A DNA stretch of 64,000 nt from Parundibacterium terreum (lineage in GTDB: Bacteria > Pseudomonadota > Gammaproteobacteria > Burkholderiales > Burkholderiaceae_D), in NCBI RefSeq assembly GCF_014636315.1, contig NZ_BMED01000001.1:1865717-1929716 (forward strand), in the 5' to 3' direction. The position numbers were made by a program, and so were the translations under genes. Below are positions 44,701-53,128 of the stretch, piece by piece. Positions within the stretch are counted from its first letter, which is position 1, and each line of letters opens with the position of its first letter. The notes under the pieces are model-generated. The model was not told where the DNA came from and searched no databases. It saw nothing but the letters and a program-made list of their open reading frames with translations.

Positions 44701-46079
44701 TGCAGGCTGGCGCGCGGATCGCTGAGCTTGGCCTGCAGGCTGACCAATTGCGCCCGGGTTTGCGCGGTAACGCTGCCCTTGATCTGGCTGGAGTGCAGGC
44801 GGCTGTCCAACTTGGATAGGTCAATACCGGACAGGTCAAAACGGCTGTCTATCAAAGGCAAGCCCGACTGCATCAACTGCAGTTGCGCCTCACCCTTGAT
44901 TTGCCCGTTGCCGGCTAGTTGCAGGCTGGTGTTCTTCAAGCTCAGATCTTTCCCCGACCAGCGTACACTTGATTGCACACCAGTGACGGGAATGCGCTGC
45001 TTGTCGATCTGGCCTGCTTGCAAGTTCACTATGCTGACAGTGCCGGATAAGCTGCCTATGTCCTGCTTTTCCCCTGTGGCCATCGCAGCAGCCTTGCCGT
45101 CGGAGCGCAAATCAGCATTGATGTTCAGGCTGGCCGCTGGTGCGTCTGCGGCAAAATTTGCCGGATTGAGCCCGCGAATACTGGCTTGCAGTGCACGCAG
45201 TGGCAGCATAGAAAAAGGCGCAATATCTGCGCTGAGCTTGCCTTGCAGCGTCGCATTCTGGCTTGGCGCCTTGGCTGTATCCGCCCCCGGCGGCGCATCC
45301 AGCTTTGCCTGTGCATCTGCCTTGATATTCAATTGTTGCAATGAGCCCTGCACACTGCCTTGCAAACCCAGTTCAGGAATGTCTTTGCCGGGGCGGCCCT
45401 GATAAGTCAATTGAGCCTTCAGGTCAAAGGGTTTGACCGTGGCGATACTGCCCTGCGCCTGTACCCTGCCCCAGGGGCTGGACAAGCCCGCAGTAAACTG
45501 ATGCTGCAAGCGTCCCGATTCCAGCTTTGCCGTTAAGGCCGATAATTCAGTGTCGACGGTTTCATGCCCGCTCTTGTCTATCGTCGCGATCGCAAGACGG
45601 CCTACGGCGGCCCGCTCAATGTCCAGGTCTATGGGCAAGATCAGATGATCCGGTAACTGCGCGGGCTTGTCGCTGGCAATGCTGGCGACAGTGAGGGCGG
45701 CGACATCCAGCGTGTGAATCACCAGCTTGCCGCGCGCCAGCGCCTGAGGGCTCCAGTTCAGCTTGACGCCGCTGGCGTTGATACGCAAGCCGGCGGTTTT
45801 ATATTCGAGCTCAGCGATCGCCAGCTCATCGCTGAAACGGCCGCTGACACCGGAAAATTTCCATTGGCCGCTGCCGAAGCTTTGCACAATACTGAGTATG
45901 GATTGCGTGCCGCTCTGGGTCCATATTCCCCATCCCAGCACCAGCGCAAGAATGACCAGCAAGCCCAGGCTGAATTGCGCGAGGCGCACGCTGATGTGTG
46001 CAGCCAGCCCTCGCTGTCTGCGCTGTTTTTTTTCTGGCGCCTGCTGCTGAGGCTGATCCGGTTTGATATCCTGGTCCAT
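41790..46079 (-). CDS. tamB: Translocation and assembly module inner membrane protein TamB
   Basis: Very long AsmA-like protein of 1429 residues. One N-terminal membrane anchor (about 27-50) is followed by a periplasmic, repetitive beta-taco structure and the C-terminal TamB (DUF490) domain, with GRGSDQIAGNDASLLMSAAG and a final beta strand ending YYTFSFD. TamB works with TamA in outer membrane protein assembly and, as shown in E. coli, in phospholipid transport across the periplasm. It starts eight bases after tamA. It is longer than E. coli TamB (about 1259) and contains a small tandem repeat near residue 710. Low-level alanine/serine-rich segments are present. Confidence 0.93.
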   Translation of the reverse strand: MDQDIKPDQPQQQAPEKKQRRQRGLAAHISVRLAQFSLGLLVILALVLGWGIWTQSGTQSILSIVQSFGSGQWKFSGVSGRFSDELAIAELEYKTAGLRINASGVKLNWSPQALARGKLVIHTLDVAALTVASIASDKPAQLPDHLILPIDLDIERAAVGRLAIATIDKSGHETVDTELSALTAKLESGRLQHQFTAGLSSPWGRVQAQGSIATVKPFDLKAQLTYQGRPGKDIPELGLQGSVQGSLQQLNIKADAQAKLDAPPGADTAKAPSQNATLQGKLSADIAPFSMLPLRALQASIRGLNPANFAADAPAASLNINADLRSDGKAAAMATGEKQDIGSLSGTVSIVNLQAGQIDKQRIPVTGVQSSVRWSGKDLSLKNTSLQLAGNGQIKGEAQLQLMQSGLPLIDSRFDLSGIDLSKLDSRLHSSQIKGSVTAQTRAQLVSLQAKLSDPRASLQADASYQLDKNSPQYALLSLSRFDLRAADSQLKGEGEISLATAGQARQAFKLKGDLQNFDPSRWLAVPAGRINANFTVDGQLQPRLNVNLHMPQLQGQYADQALNGVADLSWLQGQQLQVRKLDLQWGKNSLAASGSWGQGQDDLLAKLDAPDLAAFAAPLHLPLSGSVKAEGHLLGKMSEPAGRLDLSAENLNYKQQFALKSLSAKLDLASGLNGVIKGDVLAQGLRRTQAVPVSTAANATATATSAVTSAVTSAAAPAAANKKDGADDMRLLAEQIKLTVSGKRDAHRIELNTQINPVRSLSLTASGGLHAVAPQKGESVPGWQGQLLSMKLTGKPGVSLTAPTSISVSSQLVSIANAQLQGELGKLSLEQFEWTPATIKTRGSLSDADIVDIANLFKPQYLVGGNLLLNAQWQLQLKDNVQGELNVQRQSGDLRIRDSDGTSRPIAIGLRELQLKLGLGGLVAGSDGERIALQLNASGARLGNWQVRANSVISKRDGAWTIAADAPLDGMVKADVPDIQWLGPWLNPGLALKGKLNVDATLAGRVGKPRYEAKILGSELELAFAAEGLLLPNGSLDAQIDGSRVKLNKLQFSNTVTSMPRHEQFRGINWIKQKGEFNATGEVDISNETGSIQAQWDKFPLLQRNDRWIVVSGQAGVTEKDKIWTLSGKLLADGAYFKVPKLPPPSLSSDVVVLRKEDKNKTAQDNDDAKKGLKTRVDVTLDMGPRFVFVGRGLDTTLAGSIRLRAIDAGPVQASGSIRTEGGVYEGYGQQLAIERGILNFQGPPNNPGLNVRALRRGLQVEAGVEVIGTVAAPQVRLVSEPDVPDAEKLSWLVLGRGSDQIAGNDASLLMSAAGAIFGGDGSRNVPRDIVQGLGFDEFSVGSADNSAGSKLPTQTIAGATAVSSTTTDQVVSVGKHLAPGLVLSVERGLSDASGAVKLTWQLTRRVSIIGRTGTESSVDAYYTFSFD
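43936..43971. repeat. 12-bp tandem repeat inside tamB
   Basis: Three copies of GCTGATGTTACT (the last one ends GCC) lie in frame in tamB and code for an SAVT-type peptide repeat (about residues 703-715), next to an alanine-rich stretch. Copy-number change would add or remove four residues without a frameshift. Confidence 0.75.
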
Positions 46080-46087
46080 GATTTTCC

Positions 46088-48067
46088 CTAGAACGCGATC
46101 GCAATAGAGAAATCCAGGCGCACTTTTCTTGCCTGCTTGCCGTAAGCCAGGTCAAGTGCTATCGGACCGGCCGGGGTCTTGTAGCGTGCGCCCACGCCAT
46201 AGCCTTGCTTGAGGTCTATATTCTTCCAGGTATCGGAGGCACCGCCGACGTCCATAAAAACAGCGCTGCCCCAGTTGGATTGCTTCAGCCAGTGCACATA
46301 TTCGGCGCTGGCAGCCGTCATCACGCGGCCACCGGTCACGGCCGTGCCCTGATTGATACCTATGCTCTGATAGCTGTAGCCACGCACCGTATTGCTGCCA
46401 CCTATACGGAACAGATAGTCTTCAGGCACACCGTCAATACTCGGCGAAAAGACTTCACCCACTTCGGCGCGCAGGACAAAACCATCCTGCTTGCCTATCG
46501 GGATCCAGCGTTGATGTTTGCCGTAGACACGGATAAAGCGCTGGTCGGAAATCAGGGCTTTTTCAGATATGGCAAAGTCCAGTTGATAAATCTGCCCCTT
46601 GCGCGGCGCAAAGCTGTCATCCACATCGCGCCAGGTCCAGCCCACGGTGCCCACCAGCGCATTGGTATAGGTAGCATCTTCGCCATCCGGCTCGGCCCGC
46701 TCACGCGACAGGTTAAAGCCCAGGCGCTGCTCCAGATGGCCATGCGTGCTGGTGCGCTTGACACCAAGTGCAGTACGCGTCAGCAGCAGGCCGGACACAT
46801 TGGCCCTGTCTGCCAGCACGCCGAAAGAATCCAGATAGCCGCCATCGCGCGGCGGCAGATAAACATCGGCATAGGCCAGTTGCCGCCTTTGCTCCAGGCG
46901 GACTGCGCTGCGCATGTCCCAGGCCTTGTCCAGCAAATCACGGTCACGGTAAGACACTTCGCTGCGGTAGCCGGTGTTGGTGCTATAACCCACGCCAAAA
47001 CCAAGATCGCGCGAACGGCGTTCTACAACGTTGACTTCGACCGGCACATTTTCTGCCTTGGCAGGATCGGGATCGACGCTGACCGCTACGGTAGAAAAAT
47101 ACGGGGAATTCTGCAAGGCGCGCTGAAATTCCAGCAGGCGCGCACGCGAATATTTTTCGCCTTTACGCGGAGGATTGTATCTGTCCACCAGCAAGGGCGG
47201 GTAGCGCACGAAGCCGCTCAGCACGACCTCGCCTAGCGTGAATGGGGGCCCGCTGTCCAGCTCAAGCTGCAAGGCAGCACTCTGGTTCTCGGCATCGACA
47301 GTCGCCTTGCTGTCCACGATGGTGGCTGATGCATAGGTGTCCGCCCGCAGATTCTCGGTAGCGGCATTCTTGGCGCTGCTCCATTCATCATCGCGAAACG
47401 CTGCGCCCTGCGGCAAACCCCAAGCAGAAACGATGGCATCGCGCCGTTTCACGGCCTCAGCCTGTCCCGCCTTGGCCGCGTCCGCCAGCGCTCCGCTGAA
47501 ATTCAGGCTCACTGCCTGCACTATGGTGCGCGGCCCCGGCTCAATATTGACGATCACCCGGTCGGTACCGCCGGCACTGACGGAAACCTGCGTATCGAAA
47601 TCAACCGTCGGGGAAAAATAGCCTTCAGTGGCGAGGATATTACTGACGTCGCGCCGCAATTTACGCAGCATCGCCGGATTGACATTCTGGGGTTCGGCAT
47701 TGGCCGACAATTCAGGTATGTGCTCCCTGAGCAAAGCCAGCCAGTCGCCTTGAGCCTTGCCGATCTCTATATGGCTCAGATGGCCGCCGCGGCCAGCCCG
47801 TCTCCCGGCTTGCGGCTCATCCGGCTCCGATTCCGGCTGTTCATTTTCCGCCTCGCTTTTTGACCCACTTGCATTACTGCCGGGGACCGGTACAGGCGCT
47901 CCTGTGCCGCTGCCTGTCTCAGATACGGATGTATCCGCCGTGTTTTTCGTTTCAGCCTGCGTTGCAGGCCTGGTTTCGGTCTTGCTGCCGCCAGTGTCCT
48001 GTTCGGCTGCGTAGCAGCCGAAACATAACAGGAACGAGGTTAGAACGGCAGAAAGACTCTGCATCAC
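46088..48067 (-). CDS. tamA: Translocation and assembly module outer membrane protein TamA
   Basis: BamA-superfamily outer membrane protein of 659 residues. A signal peptide (LLCFGCYAAE) is followed by an unusual low-complexity linker rich in T, S, E and P (about 22-90), then POTRA domains, and a 16-stranded beta-barrel ending IAIAF with the C-terminal Phe. The conserved lid-loop motif is RIGGSNTVRGYSYQSIG. Its ATG overlaps the tolR stop by four bases, so it is translationally coupled to the Tol-Pal genes. Confidence 0.94.
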   Translation of the reverse strand: MMQSLSAVLTSFLLCFGCYAAEQDTGGSKTETRPATQAETKNTADTSVSETGSGTGAPVPVPGSNASGSKSEAENEQPESEPDEPQAGRRAGRGGHLSHIEIGKAQGDWLALLREHIPELSANAEPQNVNPAMLRKLRRDVSNILATEGYFSPTVDFDTQVSVSAGGTDRVIVNIEPGPRTIVQAVSLNFSGALADAAKAGQAEAVKRRDAIVSAWGLPQGAAFRDDEWSSAKNAATENLRADTYASATIVDSKATVDAENQSAALQLELDSGPPFTLGEVVLSGFVRYPPLLVDRYNPPRKGEKYSRARLLEFQRALQNSPYFSTVAVSVDPDPAKAENVPVEVNVVERRSRDLGFGVGYSTNTGYRSEVSYRDRDLLDKAWDMRSAVRLEQRRQLAYADVYLPPRDGGYLDSFGVLADRANVSGLLLTRTALGVKRTSTHGHLEQRLGFNLSRERAEPDGEDATYTNALVGTVGWTWRDVDDSFAPRKGQIYQLDFAISEKALISDQRFIRVYGKHQRWIPIGKQDGFVLRAEVGEVFSPSIDGVPEDYLFRIGGSNTVRGYSYQSIGINQGTAVTGGRVMTAASAEYVHWLKQSNWGSAVFMDVGGASDTWKNIDLKQGYGVGARYKTPAGPIALDLAYGKQARKVRLDFSIAIAF

Positions 48068-48510
48068 TTCGTCGCCAGACCTACGCGATTAATGCCCATT
48101 TTCTTTGCTTCGGAAATAACCTTGATGATGTCGTCATATTTCATCTCCTTGTCGGCAGAAACCATCACCGATAAATCGGGTTTGGCTTCATGGTATTCCT
48201 CCAATTTTTTCAGCAACTGCGTGATATTGGTCGCCGTTTCCTTGCTTTCCTGCTTGTTTTGGCCGTTGGCATTGCCCTTGCTATTGATGCTGATCGTTGA
48301 AGGCGCATTCGGCTGCAAGGCAATTTCTATGTAGTCCGTTGGCGGCTGTGTCGACTGGCCCGCTGTCGGCAAATTGATCACGCTGGGATTGGTCATGGGT
48401 GAAGCCACCATGAAAATCACCAGCAGCACCAGCATCACGTCGATGTAAGGCACCACATTGATCTCGGCTTTGAATTTGCGTTTACGTTCGCCACGTAGCG
48501 ATGAAGCCAT
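48064..48510 (-). CDS. tolR: TolR, ExbD-family stator protein
   Basis: 148 residues: short basic N-terminus, one membrane helix with the proton-path aspartate in INVVPYIDVMLVLLVIFMV, and a periplasmic domain ending MGINRVGLATK. It forms the proton-driven motor with TolQ. Its start overlaps the tolQ stop by one base (TAATG) and its stop overlaps the tamA start, so three genes are coupled. A glutamine/asparagine-rich insertion lies around residues 78-92. Confidence 0.95.
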   Translation of the reverse strand: MASSLRGERKRKFKAEINVVPYIDVMLVLLVIFMVASPMTNPSVINLPTAGQSTQPPTDYIEIALQPNAPSTISINSKGNANGQNKQESKETATNITQLLKKLEEYHEAKPDLSVMVSADKEMKYDDIIKVISEAKKMGINRVGLATK

Positions 48511-49205
48511 TAGCGCGACTGCCTTTGCAGGATATTGGAGAATTCTTCAATAAAGGTTTCAAAGCGGATCGCCAGCCTGTCGATATCGTGAGAGTAGCGG
48601 TTGTAGGCCAGCACCGCAGGGATTGCAGCAAACAGGCCGATGGCGGTCGCAATCAGCGCTTCGGCAATACCGGGAGCAACGGCCGCCAGTGTCGCCTGCT
48701 GTACATTGGCCAGGCCGCGGAACGCATTCATGATGCCCCATACCGTACCAAGCAGACCTACGTAAGGAGAGACTGAACCAACCGAAGCCAGGAAAGACAG
48801 GTGCGATTCCAGCGCATCCATTTCGCGCTGGTAGGACGCGCGCATCGCGCGGCGGGCGCCGTCCAGCATCGCGCTGGCGTCCAGGGTCCCCTTATTGGCG
48901 GATTTGACTTTCTGGTATTCGCTCATGCCTGCTTCAAAGATGCGCTCCAATGCGCCGGTCTTGTTGGTGGTGCCACGGCGGTTGGCAGCCGCAGCCTGAT
49001 ACAGCTCGACCAGGCTACCGCCTGACCAGAAGCTGCGCTCAAAATCCTCAGTTTGCGCGCGAGCCCGTTTGATCGCGAACATCTTGCTGAAAATATAGGT
49101 CCAGCTGGTTACCGATACTCCCAGCAGCAGCAGCATGACCAGTTGCACCGGTATGGAGGCATTGGTAATCAGGGATAGAAACGAAAGATCTTGAGTAACA
49201 GTCAT
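48510..49205 (-). CDS. tolQ: TolQ, ExbB/MotA-family motor protein
   Basis: 231 residues with three transmembrane helices; the last two carry VGSVSPYVGLLGTVWGIMNA and EALIATAIGLFAAIPAVLAY, the signature regions of the proton channel. ATG 49205 gives the usual length and the MTVTQDLSFLSLI opening; an in-frame ATG at 49247 is the alternative. It forms the motor of the Tol-Pal machine with TolR and follows ybgC by about 115 bases. Confidence 0.95.
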   Translation of the reverse strand: MTVTQDLSFLSLITNASIPVQLVMLLLLGVSVTSWTYIFSKMFAIKRARAQTEDFERSFWSGGSLVELYQAAAANRRGTTNKTGALERIFEAGMSEYQKVKSANKGTLDASAMLDGARRAMRASYQREMDALESHLSFLASVGSVSPYVGLLGTVWGIMNAFRGLANVQQATLAAVAPGIAEALIATAIGLFAAIPAVLAYNRYSHDIDRLAIRFETFIEEFSNILQRQSR

Positions 49206-49319
49206 AGTGTTTAATGTTGACGTTATTGAATTATAAACAAGTTGCAATAATAGATACTATGCAATAGTTCTGGAGTTTGGCGGTGTGCTGCCGCACCAAT
49301 GGGCAAAGCTGCTGCCCGG

Positions 49320-49718
49320 CTAATTGATCCTGTCCAGCACTTGAGCGGGAATCGCACTGGGCTTCAGGCTGGCGGTTGCTACACAACCGACCTTGATCCT
49401 GCCGGTAGCGAGGCAGGTATCACCGCACCAGGCCTCTTGCACAAATTGAACGGAGGCACGGCCCAGCTTTTCGACCACGACCGTGACTTTCAGTTCATCA
49501 TCCAGATAGGCAGGTGCATGATACTCGACTGCCGTCCCCTTGACGACAAACATCACCTGGTGTTCCTGCGTCATCTGCTGCTGGTTGACGCCGGCGGCAC
49601 GCAGCCATTCGGTTCTGGCTCTTTCAAAAAACTTCAGATAGTTGGCATAGAAGACGATGCCGCCTGCGTCGGTGTCTTCATAGTACACGCGGAGTGTCCA
49701 GCTAAAATTGTCCTGCAT
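49320..49718 (-). CDS. ybgC: Acyl-CoA thioesterase YbgC of the tol-pal locus
   Basis: Hot-dog fold thioesterase of 132 residues, first gene of most tol-pal clusters. The active-site aspartate lies in VYYEDTDAGGIVFYANYLKF. ATG 49718 is preferred, with AGCAGGA just upstream, over the longer frame beginning at 49790. It hydrolyses short- or long-chain acyl-CoA and is linked to phospholipid metabolism in E. coli and Helicobacter. Confidence 0.92.
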   Translation of the reverse strand: MQDNFSWTLRVYYEDTDAGGIVFYANYLKFFERARTEWLRAAGVNQQQMTQEHQVMFVVKGTAVEYHAPAYLDDELKVTVVVEKLGRASVQFVQEAWCGDTCLATGRIKVGCVATASLKPSAIPAQVLDRIN

Positions 49719-49869
49719 ATTCCTGCTTTTAAAAGATCGGAGCCTGGCAAAGAGAGTTTGCACTCCCCCTCCCGGCCTCCATTGTGCCAATGAAAACTTT
49801 ATTTTTGGTATCAGTTGGTATCAAAAGGTTTCAGGCATAGTCCGCCCCCCTCGCCACTTAACTCCCGGC

Positions 49870-50616
49870 TCAGTTCCTCTTGATGTTCAGCGGACCATAT
49901 CCCTGGCAAGTCGGCATCATCTCGATGAAATTGACATTCACATGCGGCGGCAGCGTCGCAATCCAGTAGGCAGTTTCAGCAATATCCACTGCCGTCAGCG
50001 GCTGGGTACCCTCATAGACCTTGGCGGCGGCGGCATCATTGCCTTTAAAGCGAACATTGGAAAATTCGGTGCCGCCGCACAGACCGGGAGCGATATTGGT
50101 TGCACGCACACCGGTGCCAACCAGATCCGCCCGCAGATTCAGGGTAAATTGATCAACGAAGGCCTTGGTCGCGCCATACACATTGCCGCCCGGATAAGGC
50201 GTGGAACCGGCAACGGAGCCGATGTTGATGATCAGGCCGGTATTGCGCTGTACCATCTCCGGCAGGATCGCGCGGGTAACAGTCACCAGGCCCTTGGTAT
50301 TGGTATTGATCATGGTTTCCCAGTCATCCAGCGAGGCCAAATGCGCCGGCTCGGTACCCAGCGCCAGACCGGCATTATTGACCAGCACGTCGATTTGTTT
50401 CCATCCCACCGGCAATCCCTGCAAGGCCGCATTGATAGACGCTTTATCGGTCACATCCATTTGTACCGGCAATACCGAGCTGCCCAGCTCTTCCGCCAGG
50501 GCTTTCAGCTTATCGACGCGGCGGGCTGCAGCGATCACCTTATGCCCATGACGGGCAAACTTGCGTGCCATTTCTTCGCCAAATCCTGAGCTCGCGCCAG
50601 TTATCAGTATGATCAT
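49870..50616 (-). CDS. ydfG: NADP-dependent 3-hydroxy acid dehydrogenase YdfG-type SDR
   Basis: Classical short-chain dehydrogenase of 248 residues. Cofactor motif TGASSGFG at 6-13, structural NNAG at 80-83, catalytic S134, Y147 and K151 (VYGATK). The C-terminal block PGLCGGTEFSNVRFKGND is diagnostic for YdfG, which oxidises serine, allo-threonine and 3-hydroxy acids. ATG 50616 has AAGGA six bases upstream; the open frame extends 89 codons further but only through non-coding sequence. It is a single gene, divergent from glyA. Confidence 0.92.
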   Translation of the reverse strand: MIILITGASSGFGEEMARKFARHGHKVIAAARRVDKLKALAEELGSSVLPVQMDVTDKASINAALQGLPVGWKQIDVLVNNAGLALGTEPAHLASLDDWETMINTNTKGLVTVTRAILPEMVQRNTGLIINIGSVAGSTPYPGGNVYGATKAFVDQFTLNLRADLVGTGVRATNIAPGLCGGTEFSNVRFKGNDAAAAKVYEGTQPLTAVDIAETAYWIATLPPHVNVNFIEMMPTCQGYGPLNIKRN

Positions 50617-50706
50617 GGGATGTCCTTGTCTATTTTTCAGGCTTGCATTAAAAGAAATACGGTTCTTTACCAGCCTGTATTTTAGAGCTTGTTGACAATT
50701 TAGTCT

Positions 50707-50734
50707 TGCGCACAGCAGGACGTGCTGTAGCGCA
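50707..50734 (+). other. Strong hairpin with T-tract, ydfG-glyA intergenic
   Basis: TGCGC-ACAGCA / TGCTGT-A-GCGCA forms an 11-bp stem with one bulged A and a GGACG loop, followed by GGATTTTTG. It looks like a terminator on the plus strand although no gene precedes it; it could end a small RNA or insulate glyA. Bases 50617-50843 hold no gene. Confidence 0.45.
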
Positions 50735-50843
50735 GGATTTTTGACCTGAAAAAGCTGGCTGGCAACAGTGAGCCTACCCTTAAGATCCGCAAATATTTCC
50801 AAGTGGAAATTTACTGTAATTATTTGGCAAATACTGCTTGAAC

Positions 50844-50872
50844 TTGCTGAAATCCGGTGTCTAACGTAAAAT
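50844..50872 (+). promoter_or_regulatory. Predicted glyA promoter
   Basis: TTGCTG (50844-50849) and TAAAAT (50867-50872) are separated by 17 bases. Transcription would begin near 50880, just in front of the ZTP riboswitch. Confidence 0.6.
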
Positions 50873-50885
50873 TTGGGCACCATTT

Positions 50886-51041
50886 CGTCTCACGTAACTG
50901 GCGAAAACGTCCTGAGCAAGATGCTGCATCGCCAAGATGGAGCATCCTGAGAGCGGCGGAAGATGGGTATCCATCGGGAAGCGTGAGATTCTGCGGGTCC
51001 GGACAAATTGGGCCCTAGCCGTACGCCTGGGTAGCCTGGAT
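50886..51041 (+). promoter_or_regulatory. ZTP (pfl) riboswitch upstream of glyA
   Basis: A stem TCTCACG (50888-50894) / CGTGAGA (50982-50988) encloses the conserved TAACTGGCG (50895-50903) and the ATGG-ATCCAT-CGGGAAGC segment. After it comes GCCGTACGCCTGGGTAGCC (51018-51036), matching the pfl 3' consensus CCGCCUGGGCA. ZTP switches sense AICAR triphosphate, a signal of folate shortage, and turn on folate/one-carbon genes such as glyA. The extra internal arms between the halves (50905-50960) enlarge it. Confidence 0.8.
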
Positions 51042-51164
51042 GGTAAAAGCGATTAAGGCTGCCTATTCCCTATTGTCGACTACGCTGTACAGAAGCTTGT
51101 GCGGCACATAGACAGGACGGGCACCTGGTCCACCACACTCACCTTTTACGACTGGAAGATTGTC

Positions 51165-52412
51165 ATGTTCGCAAAAAACCATACCCTCGCCAATATAGAT
51201 CCGGAATTGTTTGCCGTGATCCAGAAAGAAAATCACCGCCAGCAAGAACATATCGAGCTGATCGCTTCGGAAAATTATACGTCGCCGGCCGTCATGGAAG
51301 CGCAAGGCTCGCAACTGACCAATAAATACGCCGAAGGCTATCCGGGCAAACGCTACTACGGCGGCTGCGAATATGTCGATATCGCCGAACAACTGGCCAT
51401 CGACCGCATCAAGCAATTGTTTGGCGCGGAAGCCGCCAACGTGCAGCCTAACTCCGGCTCGCAAGCCAACCAGGGCGTATTCTTCGCTGTCTTGAAACCA
51501 GGCGACACCATCATGGGCATGTCGCTGGCAGAAGGCGGCCATTTGACTCACGGCATGCCGCTGAATATGTCCGGCAAATGGTTCAACGTGGTTTCCTACG
51601 GCCTGAACGACAAGGAAGAAATCGACTATGAGGCCATGGAACGCCTCGCACACGAGAAAAAACCCAAGCTGATCATCGCCGGCGCATCGGCTTACGCGCT
51701 GCGCATAGACTTCGAGCGCTTTGCCAAGGTGGCCAAGGACGTGGGTGCTTATTTCATGGTCGACATGGCTCACTATGCAGGCCTGATCGCTGCCGGCGTC
51801 TATCCTAACCCCGTGCCTTACGCAGATTTCGTCACATCCACCACGCATAAATCCCTGCGAGGCCCACGTGGCGGCATCATCCTGATGAAGGCCGAACACG
51901 AGAAAATCATCAACTCTGCCATCTTCCCCGGCCTGCAAGGCGGCCCCTTGATGCACGTGATCGCCGGCAAGGCAGTCGCATTCAAGGAGGCATTGACGCC
52001 TGAGTTCAAGACCTATCAGGAACAGGTAGTGAAGAATGCAGATGCCCTGGCAAAAGCGTTGATTTCACGCGGCCTGCGCATCATCTCCGGCCGTACCGAA
52101 TCGCACGTGATGCTGGTAGATCTGCGCGCGAAAAAAATCACAGGCAAGGAAGCCGAGGCGATCCTGGGTTCCGCACATATCACTTGCAACAAGAACTCCA
52201 TTCCTAACGACCCGGAAAAACCATTCGTCACTTCCGGCATACGCCTGGGCAGCCCGGCGATGACCACTCGCGGCTTCAAGGAAGAAGAAGCTGCCAAGGT
52301 AGGCCATTTGCTGGCGGACGTGCTGGACAACCCACACGATGCTGCAACGATAGAGCGAGTCAAGGCTGAAGTCAAAAAGCTGACGGATGCTTTCCCGGTC
52401 TATGCAGCATAA
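51165..52412 (+). CDS. glyA: Serine hydroxymethyltransferase
   Basis: PLP enzyme of 415 residues that interconverts serine and glycine with tetrahydrofolate. The PLP-binding lysine is in [13 protein letters not shown]; other landmarks are [31 protein letters not shown] and [19 protein letters not shown] 51165 ([12 protein letters not shown]) has GGAAG seven bases upstream; the longer frame from 51099 lies in the leader. Expression is probably controlled by the ZTP riboswitch at 50886. Confidence 0.97.
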   Translation: MFAKNHTLANIDPELFAVIQKENHRQQEHIELIASENYTSPAVMEAQGSQLTNKYAEGYPGKRYYGGCEYVDIAEQLAIDRIKQLFGAEAANVQPNSGSQANQGVFFAVLKPGDTIMGMSLAEGGHLTHGMPLNMSGKWFNVVSYGLNDKEEIDYEAMERLAHEKKPKLIIAGASAYALRIDFERFAKVAKDVGAYFMVDMAHYAGLIAAGVYPNPVPYADFVTSTTHKSLRGPRGGIILMKAEHEKIINSAIFPGLQGGPLMHVIAGKAVAFKEALTPEFKTYQEQVVKNADALAKALISRGLRIISGRTESHVMLVDLRAKKITGKEAEAILGSAHITCNKNSIPNDPEKPFVTSGIRLGSPAMTTRGFKEEEAAKVGHLLADVLDNPHDAATIERVKAEVKKLTDAFPVYAA

Positions 52413-52439
52413 GAAGCAGTAAGGCAGTACATTCCGACG

Positions 52440-52470
52440 GCGCTGCGAATTTTTTAAAGAATCGCAGCGC
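52440..52470. terminator. Hairpin between glyA and nrdR
   Basis: GCGCTGCGA / TCGCAGCGC, a perfect 9-bp stem with a 13-base loop containing T6. There is no T-tract after the stem, so it is either a weak terminator or an mRNA processing or stability element between glyA and nrdR. Confidence 0.45.
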
Positions 52471-52527
52471 TGCCGGATACTTGCGAATAGCACCTAAACT
52501 CATCCGCGGCCATCACAGAATAATTAT

Positions 52528-52980
52528 ATGAAATGCCCCTACTGCCACCACGATGACACCCAGGTAATCGATACCCGCGCGCCGGAAGACGGCAACACGA
52601 TACGCCGCCGCCGCCGTTGCACGCAATGCGACAAACGTTTCACTACCTATGAGCGGATAGAACTGGCAATGCCGGTCATCGTCAAGAAAAATGGCAGCAG
52701 GACAGAATTTGAAACCGATAAGCTGCGCGGCAGCCTGATGCTGGCGCTGCGCAAGCGCCCGGTGTCGGCCGAAGCCGTCGATACCGCGATACAGCGCATA
52801 GAAGAAAAACTCCTGTCCAGCGGCGAACGCGAGGTCAACTCCGGCTATATCGGGGAGCTGGTGATGCGGGAACTGAAGCGCCTGGACAAGATCGCCTATA
52901 TCCGTTTTGCTTCGGTGTACAAGAGTTTTGAAGATCTGTCGGAGTTTGCGGAAGCGATTCAGGAAGTAAAAAAGACCTAG
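52528..52980 (+). CDS. nrdR: Ribonucleotide reductase regulator NrdR
   Basis: 150-residue zinc-finger and ATP-cone repressor of ribonucleotide reductase genes. The zinc ribbon is C3-x2-C6 and C31-x2-C34, with the RRRRRC basic stretch; the ATP-cone follows (about 49-139; [31 protein letters not shown]). It senses ATP/dATP and binds NrdR boxes. It lies 115 bases behind glyA, an arrangement common in betaproteobacteria. Confidence 0.97.
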   Translation: MKCPYCHHDDTQVIDTRAPEDGNTIRRRRRCTQCDKRFTTYERIELAMPVIVKKNGSRTEFETDKLRGSLMLALRKRPVSAEAVDTAIQRIEEKLLSSGEREVNSGYIGELVMRELKRLDKIAYIRFASVYKSFEDLSEFAEAIQEVKKT

Positions 52981-53128
52981 GATCAACGCCGTTCCGGCCG
53001 CATCAAGTCCGTATTAGAGGTTCCTGCCAGCGGGGAATGCATGTCTTGAGTATGGGGAGAGCCTTAGCATATAAAATACGGCAAACATAATTCAATTTCC
53101 GTAGGTATCGCTGAGTGGAGCCGGCCTA

